A DNA stretch of 64,000 bases from Achromobacter agilis (GCF_900496965.1 NZ_UFQB01000025.1:39967-103966), one strand, 5' to 3'. Shown: positions 15,324 to 25,192, numbered from the stretch's first letter. Notes: generated from the letters alone by a model not told the origin. Numbers and translations are program-made.

Positions 15324-16742
15324 TCAGCCGCGGGCGTTGGTGCCCGGGACGCGCAGCGGGGTGCCTATCTTCAGGGCGCTGCCCTTGATGTTGTTCAGCG
15401 CGCGCAGGGCGTCGACCGAGGTGCCGTATTGCTTGGCCAGCGAGAACAGCGTATCGCCCTGGCGCACCTTGTGAGTGCGCACGTTCGGGCGGGCGCTGGC
15501 GACGCGGGCGGCCGGCGTCTGCGCGCCGCGGCTGCGCGCCGCGGGGGCCTTGTCGTTGGACGGCGACGATTCCAGGGCGCCGACCGGGGGCGCCAGCGAG
15601 GCCAGTTGCACGCCGCCTGTGCCGGAATCGCCCGGCACCAGCAGGGATTGGCCGGACGCGGACTTCTGGCGCGAGCCGATGTCGTTGGTCTGGCGCAGCG
15701 TGGCTTCGCTGATGCCGAACCGCTTGGCGATCGAGGCGTAGGATTCGCCCCGGCGCGAGTGGTAGATCTTCCACGCGCTGAGGTCGCCCTTGTAGTTGGT
15801 CAGGTTGGCGTTGAAGATTTCGACGCGGTCGGCCGGCAGCAGCAGGGTGGGGCCGTGGTCGCCGCGGATGACCGGGCGGTTGAAAGAGGGATTCAGCGCC
15901 TTGAATTCGTCCAGCGGCATTTCGGCCAGCTTGGCGGCGATTTCCAGGTCGATGTCGCTGTTCTTCTGCACCGTCACGAAGTAGGGCGTGTTGCCTACCG
16001 GCGGCAGGGCTACCGCATAGCGCTGCGGGTCGGCGATGATGTTTTTGATGGCCTGCAGCTTGGGCACGTAGTTGCGGGTCTCGTCGGGCATGTTCAGGGA
16101 CAGATAGTCCGTGCCCTGCCCGGCGGCCTCGTTCTTGGCCATGGCGCGCTGCACCGAGCCTTCGCCCCAGTTGTACGAGGCCAGCGCCAGGTACCAGTCG
16201 CCCTGCATTTCGAACAGCTTTTCCAGGTAGTCCAGCGCCGCGTTGGTCGAGGCGATGGGGTCGCGGCGCTCATCGCGCCACCAGTCCTGCTTCAGGTTGA
16301 AGTGCTGGCCGGTGGCCGGCACGAACTGCCACAGGCCGGAGGCCTGGGCGCGCGACAGGGCGGTGGGGTTGTAGGCGCTTTCGACGAAAGGCAGCAGCGC
16401 GAGTTCGGTCGGCAGGCCGCGGCGATTGATTTCGTCGACGATGAAATACAGGTACTTGCCGGCCCGTTCCGCCATGCGCTGCACCGACTCGGGGTGGGAC
16501 GCGTAATAGTCGGTCCACTGCTGCGAGAGGTCGGTGTTCAGGTTGGGGATGGCGAAACCGCGGCGGATGCGATCCCAGGCGTCCGCGGGCGGATTGGTGA
16601 GGTCGACGGTGCGGGAAGTGTCGCGGGCGATGTAGCGCCCTTGGGAATTGGTGGTGAGGTTCTTGCTGTCGGGGGATTTGGTTCCTGCGCAACCGGCGAG
16701 GACTGCCAGCATGAGCGGCAGAAGGAGTCGGGATAGATTCAT
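15324..16742 (-). CDS. mltD: membrane-bound lytic murein transglycosylase D
   Basis: A 472-residue lipoprotein (signal MNLSRLLLPLMLAVLAGC with the lipobox LAGC). The SLT catalytic domain has the glutamate in FVESAYNPTALSRAQASGLWQF and the YNWGEGSVQRAM segment. At the C-terminus are two LysM repeats (IYHSRRGESYASIAKRFG and THKVRQGDTLFSLAKQYG) that bind peptidoglycan. It cleaves glycan strands to 1,6-anhydromuropeptides during wall remodelling. The ATG at 16742 gives the lipoprotein signal and is 7 bases after the gloB stop, so gloB-mltD form an operon. Confidence 0.93.
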   Translation of the reverse strand: MNLSRLLLPLMLAVLAGCAGTKSPDSKNLTTNSQGRYIARDTSRTVDLTNPPADAWDRIRRGFAIPNLNTDLSQQWTDYYASHPESVQRMAERAGKYLYFIVDEINRRGLPTELALLPFVESAYNPTALSRAQASGLWQFVPATGQHFNLKQDWWRDERRDPIASTNAALDYLEKLFEMQGDWYLALASYNWGEGSVQRAMAKNEAAGQGTDYLSLNMPDETRNYVPKLQAIKNIIADPQRYAVALPPVGNTPYFVTVQKNSDIDLEIAAKLAEMPLDEFKALNPSFNRPVIRGDHGPTLLLPADRVEIFNANLTNYKGDLSAWKIYHSRRGESYASIAKRFGISEATLRQTNDIGSRQKSASGQSLLVPGDSGTGGVQLASLAPPVGALESSPSNDKAPAARSRGAQTPAARVASARPNVRTHKVRQGDTLFSLAKQYGTSVDALRALNNIKGSALKIGTPLRVPGTNARG

Positions 16743-16749
16743 CGGGCTG

Positions 16750-17571
16750 TCACTTGAATTCGTTCTTCCATTCACGAAGGGAGGCAAAGACCTCTACCGG
16801 CGTAGCGTGGTTGTGGCCTGCCCAGCGTTCTGCCGCTTGGACGACCTCGATTTGTTGCGTGCGCAAAAAAGGATTGGTCGCGCGTTCCTGACCGATGGTC
16901 GATGGAAGCGTGGGAAGACCTTCTGCTCGTAATTGCCGGGCCCGCTGATGCCATTGCTGCAGGTTGCGGTTGGCCGGTTCGACTGCCGACGCCCAGCGCA
17001 AGTTCGCTAGAGTGTACTCGTGCGCGCAAAAAACCTGTGTATCTGGCGGTAAAACGGAAAATTTTTCCAAAGAATCAAGCATTTGCGCAGGAGTTCCTTC
17101 GAAAAGGCGGCCGCAGCCCCCCGCAAACAGGGTGTCGCCGCAGAACAAAACGGGTTCCACGCCGGCCGCACGGCCGGTATAAGCGATGTGGCCGGCGGTG
17201 TGGCCGGGCACGTCCAGCACGCTCAGGTCCAGGTCCAGTTCCGGTATTTCCACGCGGTCGCCTTGCGCCAGCGGCACGTCGCAGCGCGGCAGGCGTTCCC
17301 GCGCCGGGCCGTATACGGTGATGCCCTCGATGCGGGACAATTCGGATACGCCGCCGACATGGTCGCCATGATGGTGCGTGAGTAGAATGGCGCGCAGCCT
17401 CAGGCCTTGCTGCTCGAGCAGCCGCAGCACGGGGCCGGCCTCGCCGGGGTCCACCACGGCGGCCTGGCCGTCGCGCACGATTGCCCAGATGTAGTTGTCG
17501 GAGAAAGCGGGTAGCGGCAAGACCGCGGCGTTGCGCTCGCGGCCGCCTGAAGGGGCGGTCAAGGCTTGCAT
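16750..17571 (-). CDS. gloB: hydroxyacylglutathione hydrolase (glyoxalase II)
   Basis: A 273-residue metallo-beta-lactamase-fold enzyme that hydrolyses S-lactoylglutathione in methylglyoxal detoxification. Visible features are [13 protein letters not shown] at the N-terminus, the metal motif [53 protein letters not shown] and a C-terminal RATNPFLRT segment. It is divergent from the methyltransferase gene across 21 bases and upstream of mltD. The ATG at 17571 adds about 20 residues before the usual LPAFSDNY start. Confidence 0.95.
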   Translation of the reverse strand: MQALTAPSGGRERNAAVLPLPAFSDNYIWAIVRDGQAAVVDPGEAGPVLRLLEQQGLRLRAILLTHHHGDHVGGVSELSRIEGITVYGPARERLPRCDVPLAQGDRVEIPELDLDLSVLDVPGHTAGHIAYTGRAAGVEPVLFCGDTLFAGGCGRLFEGTPAQMLDSLEKFSVLPPDTQVFCAHEYTLANLRWASAVEPANRNLQQWHQRARQLRAEGLPTLPSTIGQERATNPFLRTQQIEVVQAAERWAGHNHATPVEVFASLREWKNEFK

Positions 17572-17592
17572 GGGATTCGAAGGATATAGAAC

Positions 17593-18378
17593 GTGGCAGA
17601 AGATACTCCGCCGATTGTAGAACTGGCCGAATGGTTCCAGACGCCGCCGGGACAATACGTCCTGGCCTGGGAGCGGGCGCAGTTCGACGCGGCTGTCGCG
17701 GACGTGTTCGGATATTACGCCTGGCAGGTCGGTTTGGCCGACATGAATCTGCTGCGCGCCAACCGCATGCCGTTCAAGGGCTACGTGGGCACCGAGTCGC
17801 CGTCGGCGGACGACGGGGCGGGCTGGCATTCCCGGGTGGTGATCGCCCAGCCGGAGGCATTGCCTTTCGAATCCCAAAGCGTGGATCTGCTGATCCTTCC
17901 GCACGCCTTCGAATGCACGCAGGAGCCCCACAACGTGCTGCGCGAGGTCGAGCGCGTGCTGGTCCCGGAGGGGCGCGTGGTGATCTCGGGGTTCAATCCC
18001 TGGAGCATGTGGGGCGCACGCACGCGCATGCCCGGCATGGAGCCCTGGCTGCCCCAGCCGCCGTCGTCCCAGGTGTCGCTGCCGCGCTTGAAGGACTGGT
18101 TCAAGCTGCTGTCGCTCGAGGTCGAGGAAAGCCATTTCGGCTGCTACGCGCCGGCCTGCCGCAGCGAAAAATGGCTGCAGCGCTGGTCCTTCCTGGAGTC
18201 GGCCGGTACCCGCTGGTGGAGCGTCGGCGGCGCCGTTTATCTGGTGTCGGCCGTCAAGCGCGTGGCCGGTATGCGTATCATTGGCCCGGCCTGGAAGACC
18301 AGGACCAAGCCCAAGCGCGCGCGGGCGGCGTCGGTGGTGGTCAACCGCCAGGCGGACGACGGCTTCGACCGCTCCTGA
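17593..18378 (+). CDS. class I SAM-dependent methyltransferase
   Basis: A 261-residue protein with a methyltransferase type 11-like core: [45 protein letters not shown] spans the post-acid-loop region, written here by its ends. The N-terminus ([19 protein letters not shown]) is typical of a betaproteobacterial family always found between gloB and rnhA. The substrate is unknown. Translation starts at a GTG. A ribosome binding site AGGATATAGA lies just upstream. Confidence 0.82.
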   Translation: MAEDTPPIVELAEWFQTPPGQYVLAWERAQFDAAVADVFGYYAWQVGLADMNLLRANRMPFKGYVGTESPSADDGAGWHSRVVIAQPEALPFESQSVDLLILPHAFECTQEPHNVLREVERVLVPEGRVVISGFNPWSMWGARTRMPGMEPWLPQPPSSQVSLPRLKDWFKLLSLEVEESHFGCYAPACRSEKWLQRWSFLESAGTRWWSVGGAVYLVSAVKRVAGMRIIGPAWKTRTKPKRARAASVVVNRQADDGFDRS

Positions 18379-18428
18379 GCGGCCGGCCGGGACGGAATCA
18401 GCACGAACAAGGAAAACCAGGCAGCACC

Positions 18429-18890
18429 ATGCAGGACAGCAAAGCGAACGAGCAGAAAGTGGAAATGTGGACGGACGGCGCCTGCAAGGGCAATCCCGGC
18501 CCGGGCGGCTGGGGTGTGCTGATGCGCGCCGGCAGCCACGAGAAGACGCTGCATGGGGGCGAGCTCCAGACCACCAACAACCGCATGGAGCTGCTGGCGG
18601 TCATCCAGGGCCTGCGGGCGCTCAAACGGCCGTGCGTGGTCACCATCCACACGGATTCCCAGTATGTGATGAAGGGCATGACCGAATGGCTGGCCAACTG
18701 GAAGCGGCGCGGCTGGATGACGGCGGACAAGAAGCCGGTCAAGAACGCCGAACTGTGGCAGTTGCTGGACGAGCAGGTGGGCCGCCATACGGTGTCCTGG
18801 CGCTGGGTGCGCGGACACGCCGGGGATCCCGGTAACGAACGGGCCGACCAACTGGCCAATATGGGCGTGGAAGCGGCCCGCCGGGCCTGA
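18429..18890 (+). CDS. rnhA: ribonuclease HI
   Basis: A 153-residue enzyme that cuts the RNA strand of RNA-DNA hybrids. The catalytic acidic residues are in [43 protein letters not shown] and [16 protein letters not shown]. Length and order are canonical. It follows the methyltransferase gene by 50 bases and is likely cotranscribed with it. Confidence 0.96.
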   Translation: MQDSKANEQKVEMWTDGACKGNPGPGGWGVLMRAGSHEKTLHGGELQTTNNRMELLAVIQGLRALKRPCVVTIHTDSQYVMKGMTEWLANWKRRGWMTADKKPVKNAELWQLLDEQVGRHTVSWRWVRGHAGDPGNERADQLANMGVEAARRA

Positions 18891-18903
18891 TTCCTTTGCG
18901 GCC

Positions 18904-18987
18904 GCCGATTGGCTGCGCCGCCTCGACTCCCGACTGAGGCGTGGCGGGAATCGGCGCAAGGCATTGGGATATACCCTCAATTGCGCC
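18904..18987 (+). other. highly structured intergenic segment after rnhA
   Basis: GCCGATT (18904) pairs with AATCGGC (18949) and encloses the hairpin CGCCTC/GAGGCG (18919-18941). Immediately after, GGCGCAA (18953) pairs with TTGCGCC (18981) around GGG-ATATA-CCC. No U-tract follows. The rest of the 247-base gap to 19138 shows no gene. It may be an mRNA 3' end, a cis-acting element or a small RNA. Confidence 0.4.
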
Positions 18988-19137
18988 TTCCGGGGCGAAT
19001 TTAGTTCTTTCATCCGGCTTCTGGATTGTTCCAGTATGTAAGTCCGGGTGCTAAAGTGCCAACCCTCATTCCCGTTCCTGCGGCGCCGTCCGCGCGGCCT
19101 GGCTCGCGCTTGCGCCGCGATACCGCCATATTCGCGC

Positions 19138-20226
19138 ATGAAAAAAGCAGTTCTGCTGGCCGCCGTCGCGGCAGGGTTGGCCGCGGGGGCCGCGCTCGGT
19201 GTTTTTGTGCCGCGCTGGCTCGCGTCCGGAACCGTCAGTCCACAGCCTGGCGCCGTCGAGGCGCCCCTGGTCACGCGCGTCGCGCCTGTCCGGGTTGAAG
19301 TGGCCGCCGTCCAGGAGATTCCTTTCGCGCGCGGCATCTCGGCCGTGGGCAGCCTGCGTTCCGACGAATCCGTCGTGCTGCGGCCCGAGGTCGCCGGCCG
19401 GATCCAGTCCATCGAGTTCAAGGAAGGCCAGCCGGTCAAGCGCGGCGAGGCCCTGATCCGGTTGGACGATTCCGTGCCGCGGGCCGAACTGGCCCAGGCG
19501 CGGGCCAACCTCACCCTGGCGCAAAGCCATTACCGGCGCTCCGTGGAACTGCAGGGCAAGGGCTTCGTCAGCCAGCAGGCCCGCGACGAGGCCGCCAGCA
19601 CACTGAAGGTGCAGGAAGCCGCCGTGGCGCTGGCGCAGGCGCGGCTGGACAAAATGACGATCACGGCGCCGTTCGGCGGCATCGTGGGCCTGCGCAGCGT
19701 CTCCGTGGGCGACTACGTGAACCAGGGCCAGGATCTGGCCCCGCTGGAGGCGATCGACCCGCTCAAGGTGGATTTCCGTGTGCCGGAAATGTATTTGAGC
19801 AAGGTGGGCGTGGGCCAGCAGCTGACCGTGCGCTTGGACGCGTTGCCGGGCCAGGAGCGCCAGGGCATGGTCTATGCGGTCAGTCCGCTGGTTGACGCCG
19901 GGGGCCGGTCCATCTTGCTGCGCGCCACCGTCGCCAACAAGGACGCCGTGCTGCGCCCGGGGATGTTCGCCCGCGTGCAGCTGTTGTTCAGCCAGGACAA
20001 GGCGCTGGTCGCCCCGGAAGCCGCGCTGTCGCCCTCGGGCGAAACGCAGTACGTTTACCGGGTCAGGAACGGCGTGGCCGAGCGGCGCGAGGTCACGATC
20101 GGCGAACGCCGCGAGGGCCGCGTGGAAATCCTGACCGGCGTGGCCGCGGGCGACCATCTGGTGGTATCCGGCCTGCAGCGCGTGACGGACGGCGCGGCCG
20201 TGACCGTGCTGGGCAACGGCGCGTGA
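19138..20226 (+). CDS. RND efflux periplasmic adaptor (membrane fusion protein, HlyD/AcrA family)
   Basis: A 362-residue adaptor with an N-terminal membrane anchor or signal (MKKAVLLAAVAAGLAAGAAL). The barrel/lipoyl half-motifs are SVVLRPEVAGRIQSIEFKEG and TAPFGGIVGLRSVSVGDYV. The alpha-helical hairpin is short (about 105-165), as in MdtA/MexH-like proteins. It links an RND pump to an outer-membrane channel and is followed 33 bases later by the pump gene. No outer-membrane factor or regulator gene is adjacent. Confidence 0.92.
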   Translation: MKKAVLLAAVAAGLAAGAALGVFVPRWLASGTVSPQPGAVEAPLVTRVAPVRVEVAAVQEIPFARGISAVGSLRSDESVVLRPEVAGRIQSIEFKEGQPVKRGEALIRLDDSVPRAELAQARANLTLAQSHYRRSVELQGKGFVSQQARDEAASTLKVQEAAVALAQARLDKMTITAPFGGIVGLRSVSVGDYVNQGQDLAPLEAIDPLKVDFRVPEMYLSKVGVGQQLTVRLDALPGQERQGMVYAVSPLVDAGGRSILLRATVANKDAVLRPGMFARVQLLFSQDKALVAPEAALSPSGETQYVYRVRNGVAERREVTIGERREGRVEILTGVAAGDHLVVSGLQRVTDGAAVTVLGNGA

Positions 20227-20259
20227 CGCCGGCCCCTCTCCATTCTTGGCGGTAGCGCA

Positions 20260-23200
20260 ATGCGTATCTCGGAAACCTGTATCAAGCGGCCGGTGTTCGC
20301 ATCGGTCCTGTCGCTGATCATCGTGCTGATCGGCCTGATTTCCTATTCGCGCCTGACCGTGCGGGAGTATCCGAAGATCGACGAGCCCATCGTCTCGGTG
20401 GACACCACCTACAAGGGCGCCTCGCCCGAGGTGATCGAGTCCCAGGTGACCAAGCCGCTGGAGGACCAGCTCGCCGGCATCGAGGGGGTGGACGTGATGA
20501 CCTCGCGCAGCCGCTCCGAACGCAGCCTGATCAACATCAAATTCAGCCTGTCCCGCGACCCCGACGCGGCCGCGGCCGAAGTCCGCGACAAGGTGTCGCG
20601 CGCCCGGCGCTTCCTGCCCGACGAAATCGACGAACCGATCATCGGCAAGGTCGAGGCGGATTCCCAGCCCATTATCTATATCGCGGTGGAGGCCGGGTCG
20701 TACTCCGCCATCCAGACGTCCGATTACATTAACCGCTACATCAAAACCCGCCTGTCGGTGCTGCCCGGGGCGGCGGAAGTGCGCGTCTTCGGCGAGCGCC
20801 TGCCGTCTATGCGCATCTACGTGGACCGCGACAAGCTGGCTGCCTACGGTCTGACCGTGCAGGACGTCGAATCCGCGCTGCGCAGCCAGAACGTGGAAAT
20901 CCCGGCCGGCCGCATCGAGTCCCGCGCGCGCGAGTTCTCGGTCGTGTCCTCGACCGACCTGCAGACGCCGGCGCAGTTCGAGGACGTGATCGTCGCCAAC
21001 GTGAAGGGCTACCCCGTCCGCCTGCGCGACGTCTCCAAGGTGGAGATCGCGGCCGCCAGCGACCGCGTGCTGTCGCGCTTCAACGGCAAGCCGGCGATCA
21101 ACATCGGCGTGACGCGGCAGTCCACCGCCAACCCGCTGGAACTGTCCAAGGCGGCCCGCGAGGAAGTGGCCCGCCTGAACGAGAACCTGCCGGCGGGCAT
21201 GAAGCTGAACATCGCGTACGACTCGTCGGTGTTTATCGAACGCTCCATCGATTCCGTGTTCCACACCATCGGCGAAGCCATCGCCCTGGTGGTGCTGGTG
21301 ATCTTTTTCTTCCTGCGCAACCTGCGCGCCAGCATCATTCCCATCGTCACCATTCCGGTATCGCTGGTGGGCGCTTGCGCGCTGATGTACCTGTTCGGCT
21401 TTTCGATCAACACGCTGACCCTGCTGGCCATGGTGCTGGCCATCGGCCTGGTGGTGGACGACGCGATCGTAGTGCTGGAAAACATCTTCCGGCACATCGA
21501 GGACGGCATGCCGCGCAAGGAGGCGGCCCTGCGCGGGTCCCGCGAGATCGGCTTCGCCGTGGTCGCGATGACGATGACGCTCGTCACCGTCTACGCGCCG
21601 CTGGCGTTCGCCACCGGCCGCACCGGACGGCTGTTCATCGAATTCGCGCTGGCGCTGGCCGGCGCGGTGCTGGTGTCGGGCTTCGTGGCGCTGACGCTCA
21701 CCCCCATGATGTGCTCGGTGCTGTTGCGCCACCAGAGCAGCCACAGCCGCTGGTACAACCTGATCGAAGGCTGGCTGAATGGCATGAGCAACGGTTACCG
21801 CCGCGTGCTGGCGGCATCCCTGCGCCACCGCTGGCTGGTGGTGGCGATCGGCCTGGCGGTTGCGGCCGGCAGCGGCGTGCTGTTCAAGGTGGTCAAGAGC
21901 GAACTGGCTCCCATCGAGGACCGCGGCGTGGTGTTCGGCATCGTCAGCTCGCCGGAAGGCGCCACGCTGAACTACACGCTCGAGAGCATGCTCGGCATCG
22001 AAAAATTCTATGCGGACATCCCGGAGGCCAGCGGCAGCCAAGTCACGGTGGGCTTTCCCACCGTGACGGACGGCACCGCCATCCTGCGCCTGAAACCCTG
22101 GGAAGAGCGCAGCCGCAAGCAGCAGACCATCACGGAGCTGCTGCAGCCGCAATTCGCCTCGCTGCCGGGCGTGCGCGCCTTTCCCACCAATCCGCCGTCG
22201 CTGGGCCAGTCCGCGCGCTCCAAGCCGGTGCAGTTCATCATCATGAGCCAGGCCTCGTACGTGGAACTGGCGCGCCTGACCGATGTGTTCATGGCCGAGC
22301 TGCGCAAGTATCCCGGCCTGATCAACCTGGATACCGACCTGCGGCTGAATACGCCCGAGCTGCGCGTGCGCGTGGACCGCGACAAGATGGCCGACGTGGG
22401 CGCCAACGTGGACACGGTGGGCCGCACGCTGGAATCCATGCTGGGCGGGCGGCAGGTCACCCGCTACAAGGATGAGGGCGAACAGTACGACGTGATCGTC
22501 CAGGTGACGCCGCGCGACCGCGCCAATCCCACCGACATCTCGGGCATCTACGTCCGCGCGCGCGACGGCAGCATGGTGCAGCTGGACAACCTGCTCGGCG
22601 TGCACGAAGGGGTGTCGCCGCAGTCGCTGAACCACTTCAACCGGCTGCGCGCTGTGAAGATCGACGCCGCGGTAGCCCCGGGCTACGCGCTGGGCGAGGT
22701 CCTGACGCACATGCACCAGGTGGCGCGCGACGTGCTGCCCAACACCATCGTGACCGATCTGGACGGCCAGTCGCGCGAATTCCGCGACTCGTCGGGCAGC
22801 ATCTACCTGGTCTTCGCGATGGCGCTGGCCTTCATCTACCTGGTGCTGGCGGCGCAATTCGAGAGCTGGCGCAATCCGTTCATCATCATGCTGTCGGTGC
22901 CGCTGTCCATGACCGGCGCGCTGCTCGCGCTGTGGCTGACAGGGGGCACCTTGTCCATCTACAGCCAGATCGGCCTGATCACGCTGGTCGGCCTGATTAC
23001 CAAGCACGGCATCCTGATCGTCGAATTCACGAACCAGCTGCGCGACGAGGGCAAGGAACTGTTCGAGGCCGTCATCGAGGCCAGCGTGCTGCGCCTGCGC
23101 CCGATCCTGATGACCACCGGCGCCATGGTGCTGGGCACCGTGCCGCTGGCGCTGTCCACGGGCGCGGGGGCGGAATCGCGCCAGCAGATCGGCTGGGTCC

Positions 23201-23376
23201 TGGTCGGCGGGCTGATGCTGGGTACACTACTGACCTTGTTCGTCGTGCCGGTGGCCTATACGCTTATCGCTACCGCACGCAAGAAACCCGGCCAGGCCGG
23301 CAGCGCAGCGCACCACCCGGACCCGGCTCCGGCCCCGCACACGCCGCCGGCCGCGCCCGCCCAAGCGTCGGAATAG
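20260..23376 (+). CDS. RND multidrug efflux transporter, HAE-1 family
   Basis: A 1038-residue inner-membrane pump of AcrB type: first helix at about 12-30, two large periplasmic loops and 12 helices. The proton-relay aspartates are in LVVDDAIVVLENIFRH (TM4) and the lysine in TKHGILIVEFTNQL (TM10). The N-terminus MRISETCIKRPVFASVLS is typical. It acts with the adaptor encoded just upstream. The C-terminal tail is rich in Pro/Ala. Substrates cannot be inferred, and the outer-membrane partner must be encoded elsewhere. Confidence 0.94.
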   Translation: MRISETCIKRPVFASVLSLIIVLIGLISYSRLTVREYPKIDEPIVSVDTTYKGASPEVIESQVTKPLEDQLAGIEGVDVMTSRSRSERSLINIKFSLSRDPDAAAAEVRDKVSRARRFLPDEIDEPIIGKVEADSQPIIYIAVEAGSYSAIQTSDYINRYIKTRLSVLPGAAEVRVFGERLPSMRIYVDRDKLAAYGLTVQDVESALRSQNVEIPAGRIESRAREFSVVSSTDLQTPAQFEDVIVANVKGYPVRLRDVSKVEIAAASDRVLSRFNGKPAINIGVTRQSTANPLELSKAAREEVARLNENLPAGMKLNIAYDSSVFIERSIDSVFHTIGEAIALVVLVIFFFLRNLRASIIPIVTIPVSLVGACALMYLFGFSINTLTLLAMVLAIGLVVDDAIVVLENIFRHIEDGMPRKEAALRGSREIGFAVVAMTMTLVTVYAPLAFATGRTGRLFIEFALALAGAVLVSGFVALTLTPMMCSVLLRHQSSHSRWYNLIEGWLNGMSNGYRRVLAASLRHRWLVVAIGLAVAAGSGVLFKVVKSELAPIEDRGVVFGIVSSPEGATLNYTLESMLGIEKFYADIPEASGSQVTVGFPTVTDGTAILRLKPWEERSRKQQTITELLQPQFASLPGVRAFPTNPPSLGQSARSKPVQFIIMSQASYVELARLTDVFMAELRKYPGLINLDTDLRLNTPELRVRVDRDKMADVGANVDTVGRTLESMLGGRQVTRYKDEGEQYDVIVQVTPRDRANPTDISGIYVRARDGSMVQLDNLLGVHEGVSPQSLNHFNRLRAVKIDAAVAPGYALGEVLTHMHQVARDVLPNTIVTDLDGQSREFRDSSGSIYLVFAMALAFIYLVLAAQFESWRNPFIIMLSVPLSMTGALLALWLTGGTLSIYSQIGLITLVGLITKHGILIVEFTNQLRDEGKELFEAVIEASVLRLRPILMTTGAMVLGTVPLALSTGAGAESRQQIGWVLVGGLMLGTLLTLFVVPVAYTLIATARKKPGQAGSAAHHPDPAPAPHTPPAAPAQASE

Positions 23377-23382
23377 TGAGTT

Positions 23383-24105
23383 ATGCGCCAGATCATCTTT
23401 GACACCGAAACCACGGGACTGGATCCCGCCCAGGGCCATCGCATCGTCGAGATCGGCTGTGTGGAACTGGTCAACCGGATGTCCACGGGCAACAACCTGC
23501 ACATTTACCTGAACCCGGACCGCGATAGCGACCCGGAAGCCCTGGCCGTGCACGGGCTGACGACCGAATTCCTGTCCGACAAGCCGCGTTTCGCCGAGGT
23601 CGCGGACGAATTCGTCAAGTTCATCCAGGGCGCGGAACTCATCGCGCACAACGCGGCGTTCGACGTGAAGTTCTTCAATGCGGAGCTCGCCAAGACCGGC
23701 CGCGGCCCGATCACCGAGTTCTGCGACACGGTCACCGATTCCCTGTTGCACGCGCGCTCGCTGTTCCCCGGCAAGCGCAACTCGCTGGACGCGCTGTGCG
23801 ACCGCTTCGGCATTTCCAACGCCCACCGGACGCTGCACGGCGCATTGCTGGACTCGCAACTGCTGGCGGAGGTCTGGCTGGCCATGACCCGCGGCCAGGA
23901 CGCGCTGCTGATCGACGTGGACGACGGCGGCGCAGCTGGCGGCGATGGCGTCGTGCTGGCCAGGTTCGACGCCTCGGGCCTGCCCGTATTGAAGGCCGGC
24001 GACGAAGACCTGGCCGAACACGAGGCCTACCTCGCCGCCCTCGACAAGTCCGTGGGCGGGGAGTGCATCTGGCGCAAGATGGACGCGCCGGCAGCGTCTG
24101 CATAA
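23383..24105 (+). CDS. dnaQ: DNA polymerase III epsilon subunit (3'-5' proofreading exonuclease)
   Basis: A 240-residue DEDDh exonuclease. Exo I is IFDTETTGLDP, Exo II is LIAHNAAFDVKFFNAEL and Exo III is AHRTLHGALLDSQLLAEVWL with the catalytic histidine. The C-terminal tail binds the polymerase alpha subunit. It starts 6 bases after the RND pump stop, so it may share a transcript with the pump. Confidence 0.95.
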   Translation: MRQIIFDTETTGLDPAQGHRIVEIGCVELVNRMSTGNNLHIYLNPDRDSDPEALAVHGLTTEFLSDKPRFAEVADEFVKFIQGAELIAHNAAFDVKFFNAELAKTGRGPITEFCDTVTDSLLHARSLFPGKRNSLDALCDRFGISNAHRTLHGALLDSQLLAEVWLAMTRGQDALLIDVDDGGAAGGDGVVLARFDASGLPVLKAGDEDLAEHEAYLAALDKSVGGECIWRKMDAPAASA

Positions 24106-24121
24106 AGTTTTTCGGGGCGAC

Positions 24122-24151
24122 TTGCACATCTTCAAAAAAACGTGCTAATAT
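24122..24151 (+). promoter_or_regulatory. promoter of the tRNA-Val gene
   Basis: TTGCAC (24122-24127) and TAATAT (24146-24151) are spaced by 18 bases, and the tRNA begins 13 bases downstream. This is a good sigma-70 promoter in a short AT-rich gap after dnaQ. Confidence 0.65.
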
Positions 24152-24164
24152 TTCGCCTCTTTCG

Positions 24165-24239
24165 GGGTGGTTAGCTCAGTGGTAGAGCACTGCCTTCACA
24201 CGGCAGGGGTCACTGGTTCGAACCCAGTACTACCCACCA
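24165..24239 (+). tRNA. tRNA-Val, anticodon CAC
   Basis: A full cloverleaf: the acceptor arms GGGTGGT and ACTACCC pair with one G-U, the D-arm has TAGCTCAGTGGTAGAGCA, the anticodon stem CTGCC/GGCAG encloses TTCACAC (anticodon CAC, reading GUG), and the T-arm has GGTTCGAACCC. The CCA end is encoded. It is a single gene. Confidence 0.96.
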
Positions 24240-24308
24240 AAGACCCTTGAAAGACAACGCTTGCGCCAAGCCTGCCGTTGTCGGCGTCCAAGGAAAAAAG
24301 ACGCAAAG

Positions 24309-24339
24309 CAAAAAGCCAGCCCTCGCGGTTGGCTTTTTT
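24309..24339 (+). terminator. intrinsic terminator downstream of tRNA-Val
   Basis: GCCAGCC pairs with GGTTGGC (one G-U) around CTCGC and is followed by TTTTTTG; an A-run precedes the stem, so it may work both ways. It ends the tRNA transcript about 70 bases after the tRNA. The rest of the 24240-24546 gap shows no gene. Confidence 0.8.
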
Positions 24340-24546
24340 GTTTTGGCCGATCGCCGGCCCTGCTGTTGGCGTCTGGCCGCGGCATCCCGGAGCAAGCCAT
24401 TGCGCGGGCGCAGCCCATTCATTACTCTTCTCTTGATTTGACGCAAGCGGGCCTTCATCGATTGAGCCGCATCGCCTGCGGGCCTGTCTATCATTGATAA
24501 CAAAGGCAGGGCTCGCGGGCCAGGCCGAGGCGAACAGGAGAAGGCG

Positions 24547-24714
24547 ATGCCCCCGAACACAAACACCATGCTGATCATCATCGTCACGGGCGTGGCGCTC
24601 ATGCTGGTCGGCTTCGGGCTGCGCGACCGCAATATCGGCATGGGGCTGATGGGCCTGGGCCTGATCACCGCCATCGGCACCATCATCTACAAGGCCTACA
24701 TCACCTTCTATTGA
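24547..24714 (+). CDS. small two-helix membrane protein
   Basis: A 55-residue protein (MPPNTNTMLIIIVTGVALM at the N-terminus). It has two hydrophobic segments, about 8-24 and 31-47, joined by a charged turn (LRDRNIGMG). A strong AGGAGAAGG ribosome binding site ends about 3 bases before the ATG. GC-rich third positions support coding. No function is known. Confidence 0.65.
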   Translation: MPPNTNTMLIIIVTGVALMLVGFGLRDRNIGMGLMGLGLITAIGTIIYKAYITFY

Positions 24715-24732
24715 CGCGCGCGGGGCGGATCC

Positions 24733-25188
24733 TCAACGCTGGCGCGCCACGCGCGACAGCAGGGTATCCAGCTGATTGGCGAACGCCTTGCGGTCGGCGT
24801 GGCTGAACGACGGCGGGCCGCCGGTGTCCACGCCGCTTGCGCGCAGTTCTTCCATCATGTCCCGCAGGGCCAGCCGTTCCCGGATGGTTTCCGGCGAATA
24901 GCGTTCGCCGCGCGGGTTCAGCGCCATCGCGCCTTTTTCCAGCACTTGCGCGGCAAGGGGGATATCCCCGGTGATCACCAGGTCGCCGGGTTCTGCGCGT
25001 TCGGCGATGTGCGCGTCGGCGACGTCGAAGCCGCGCGGCACTTGCACCGCGCGGATCAGCGGCGAGGGCGGGGTGTAGAGCGGCTGGTTGGCCACCAGGG
25101 TCAAGGGCGTTTGCCAGCGCTGCGCAGCGCGGAACAGGATGTCCTTGATGACCGCGGGGCAGGCGTCCGCATCGACCCAGATGTGCAT
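24733..25188 (-). CDS. YaiI/YqxD family protein (DUF188, PIN-like)
   Basis: A 151-residue protein starting [22 protein letters not shown], the signature of the YaiI/YqxD family, with a conserved [19 protein letters not shown] core and [22 protein letters not shown]. The family has a PIN-like nuclease fold, but its role is unknown. It follows the 88-residue protein on the same strand by 4 bases and is probably cotranscribed. Confidence 0.9.
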   Translation of the reverse strand: MHIWVDADACPAVIKDILFRAAQRWQTPLTLVANQPLYTPPSPLIRAVQVPRGFDVADAHIAERAEPGDLVITGDIPLAAQVLEKGAMALNPRGERYSPETIRERLALRDMMEELRASGVDTGGPPSFSHADRKAFANQLDTLLSRVARQR

Positions 25189-25192
25189 CGCG

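Noticed and set aside
19066..23007. 1313-residue open frame on the minus strand
   Set aside because: It lies wholly opposite the RND adaptor and pump genes and has the same low-complexity shadow composition.
24165..24239. tRNA gene as an integration site for a mobile element
   Set aside because: No integrase, no duplicated tRNA 3' end downstream and no change in base composition were seen.
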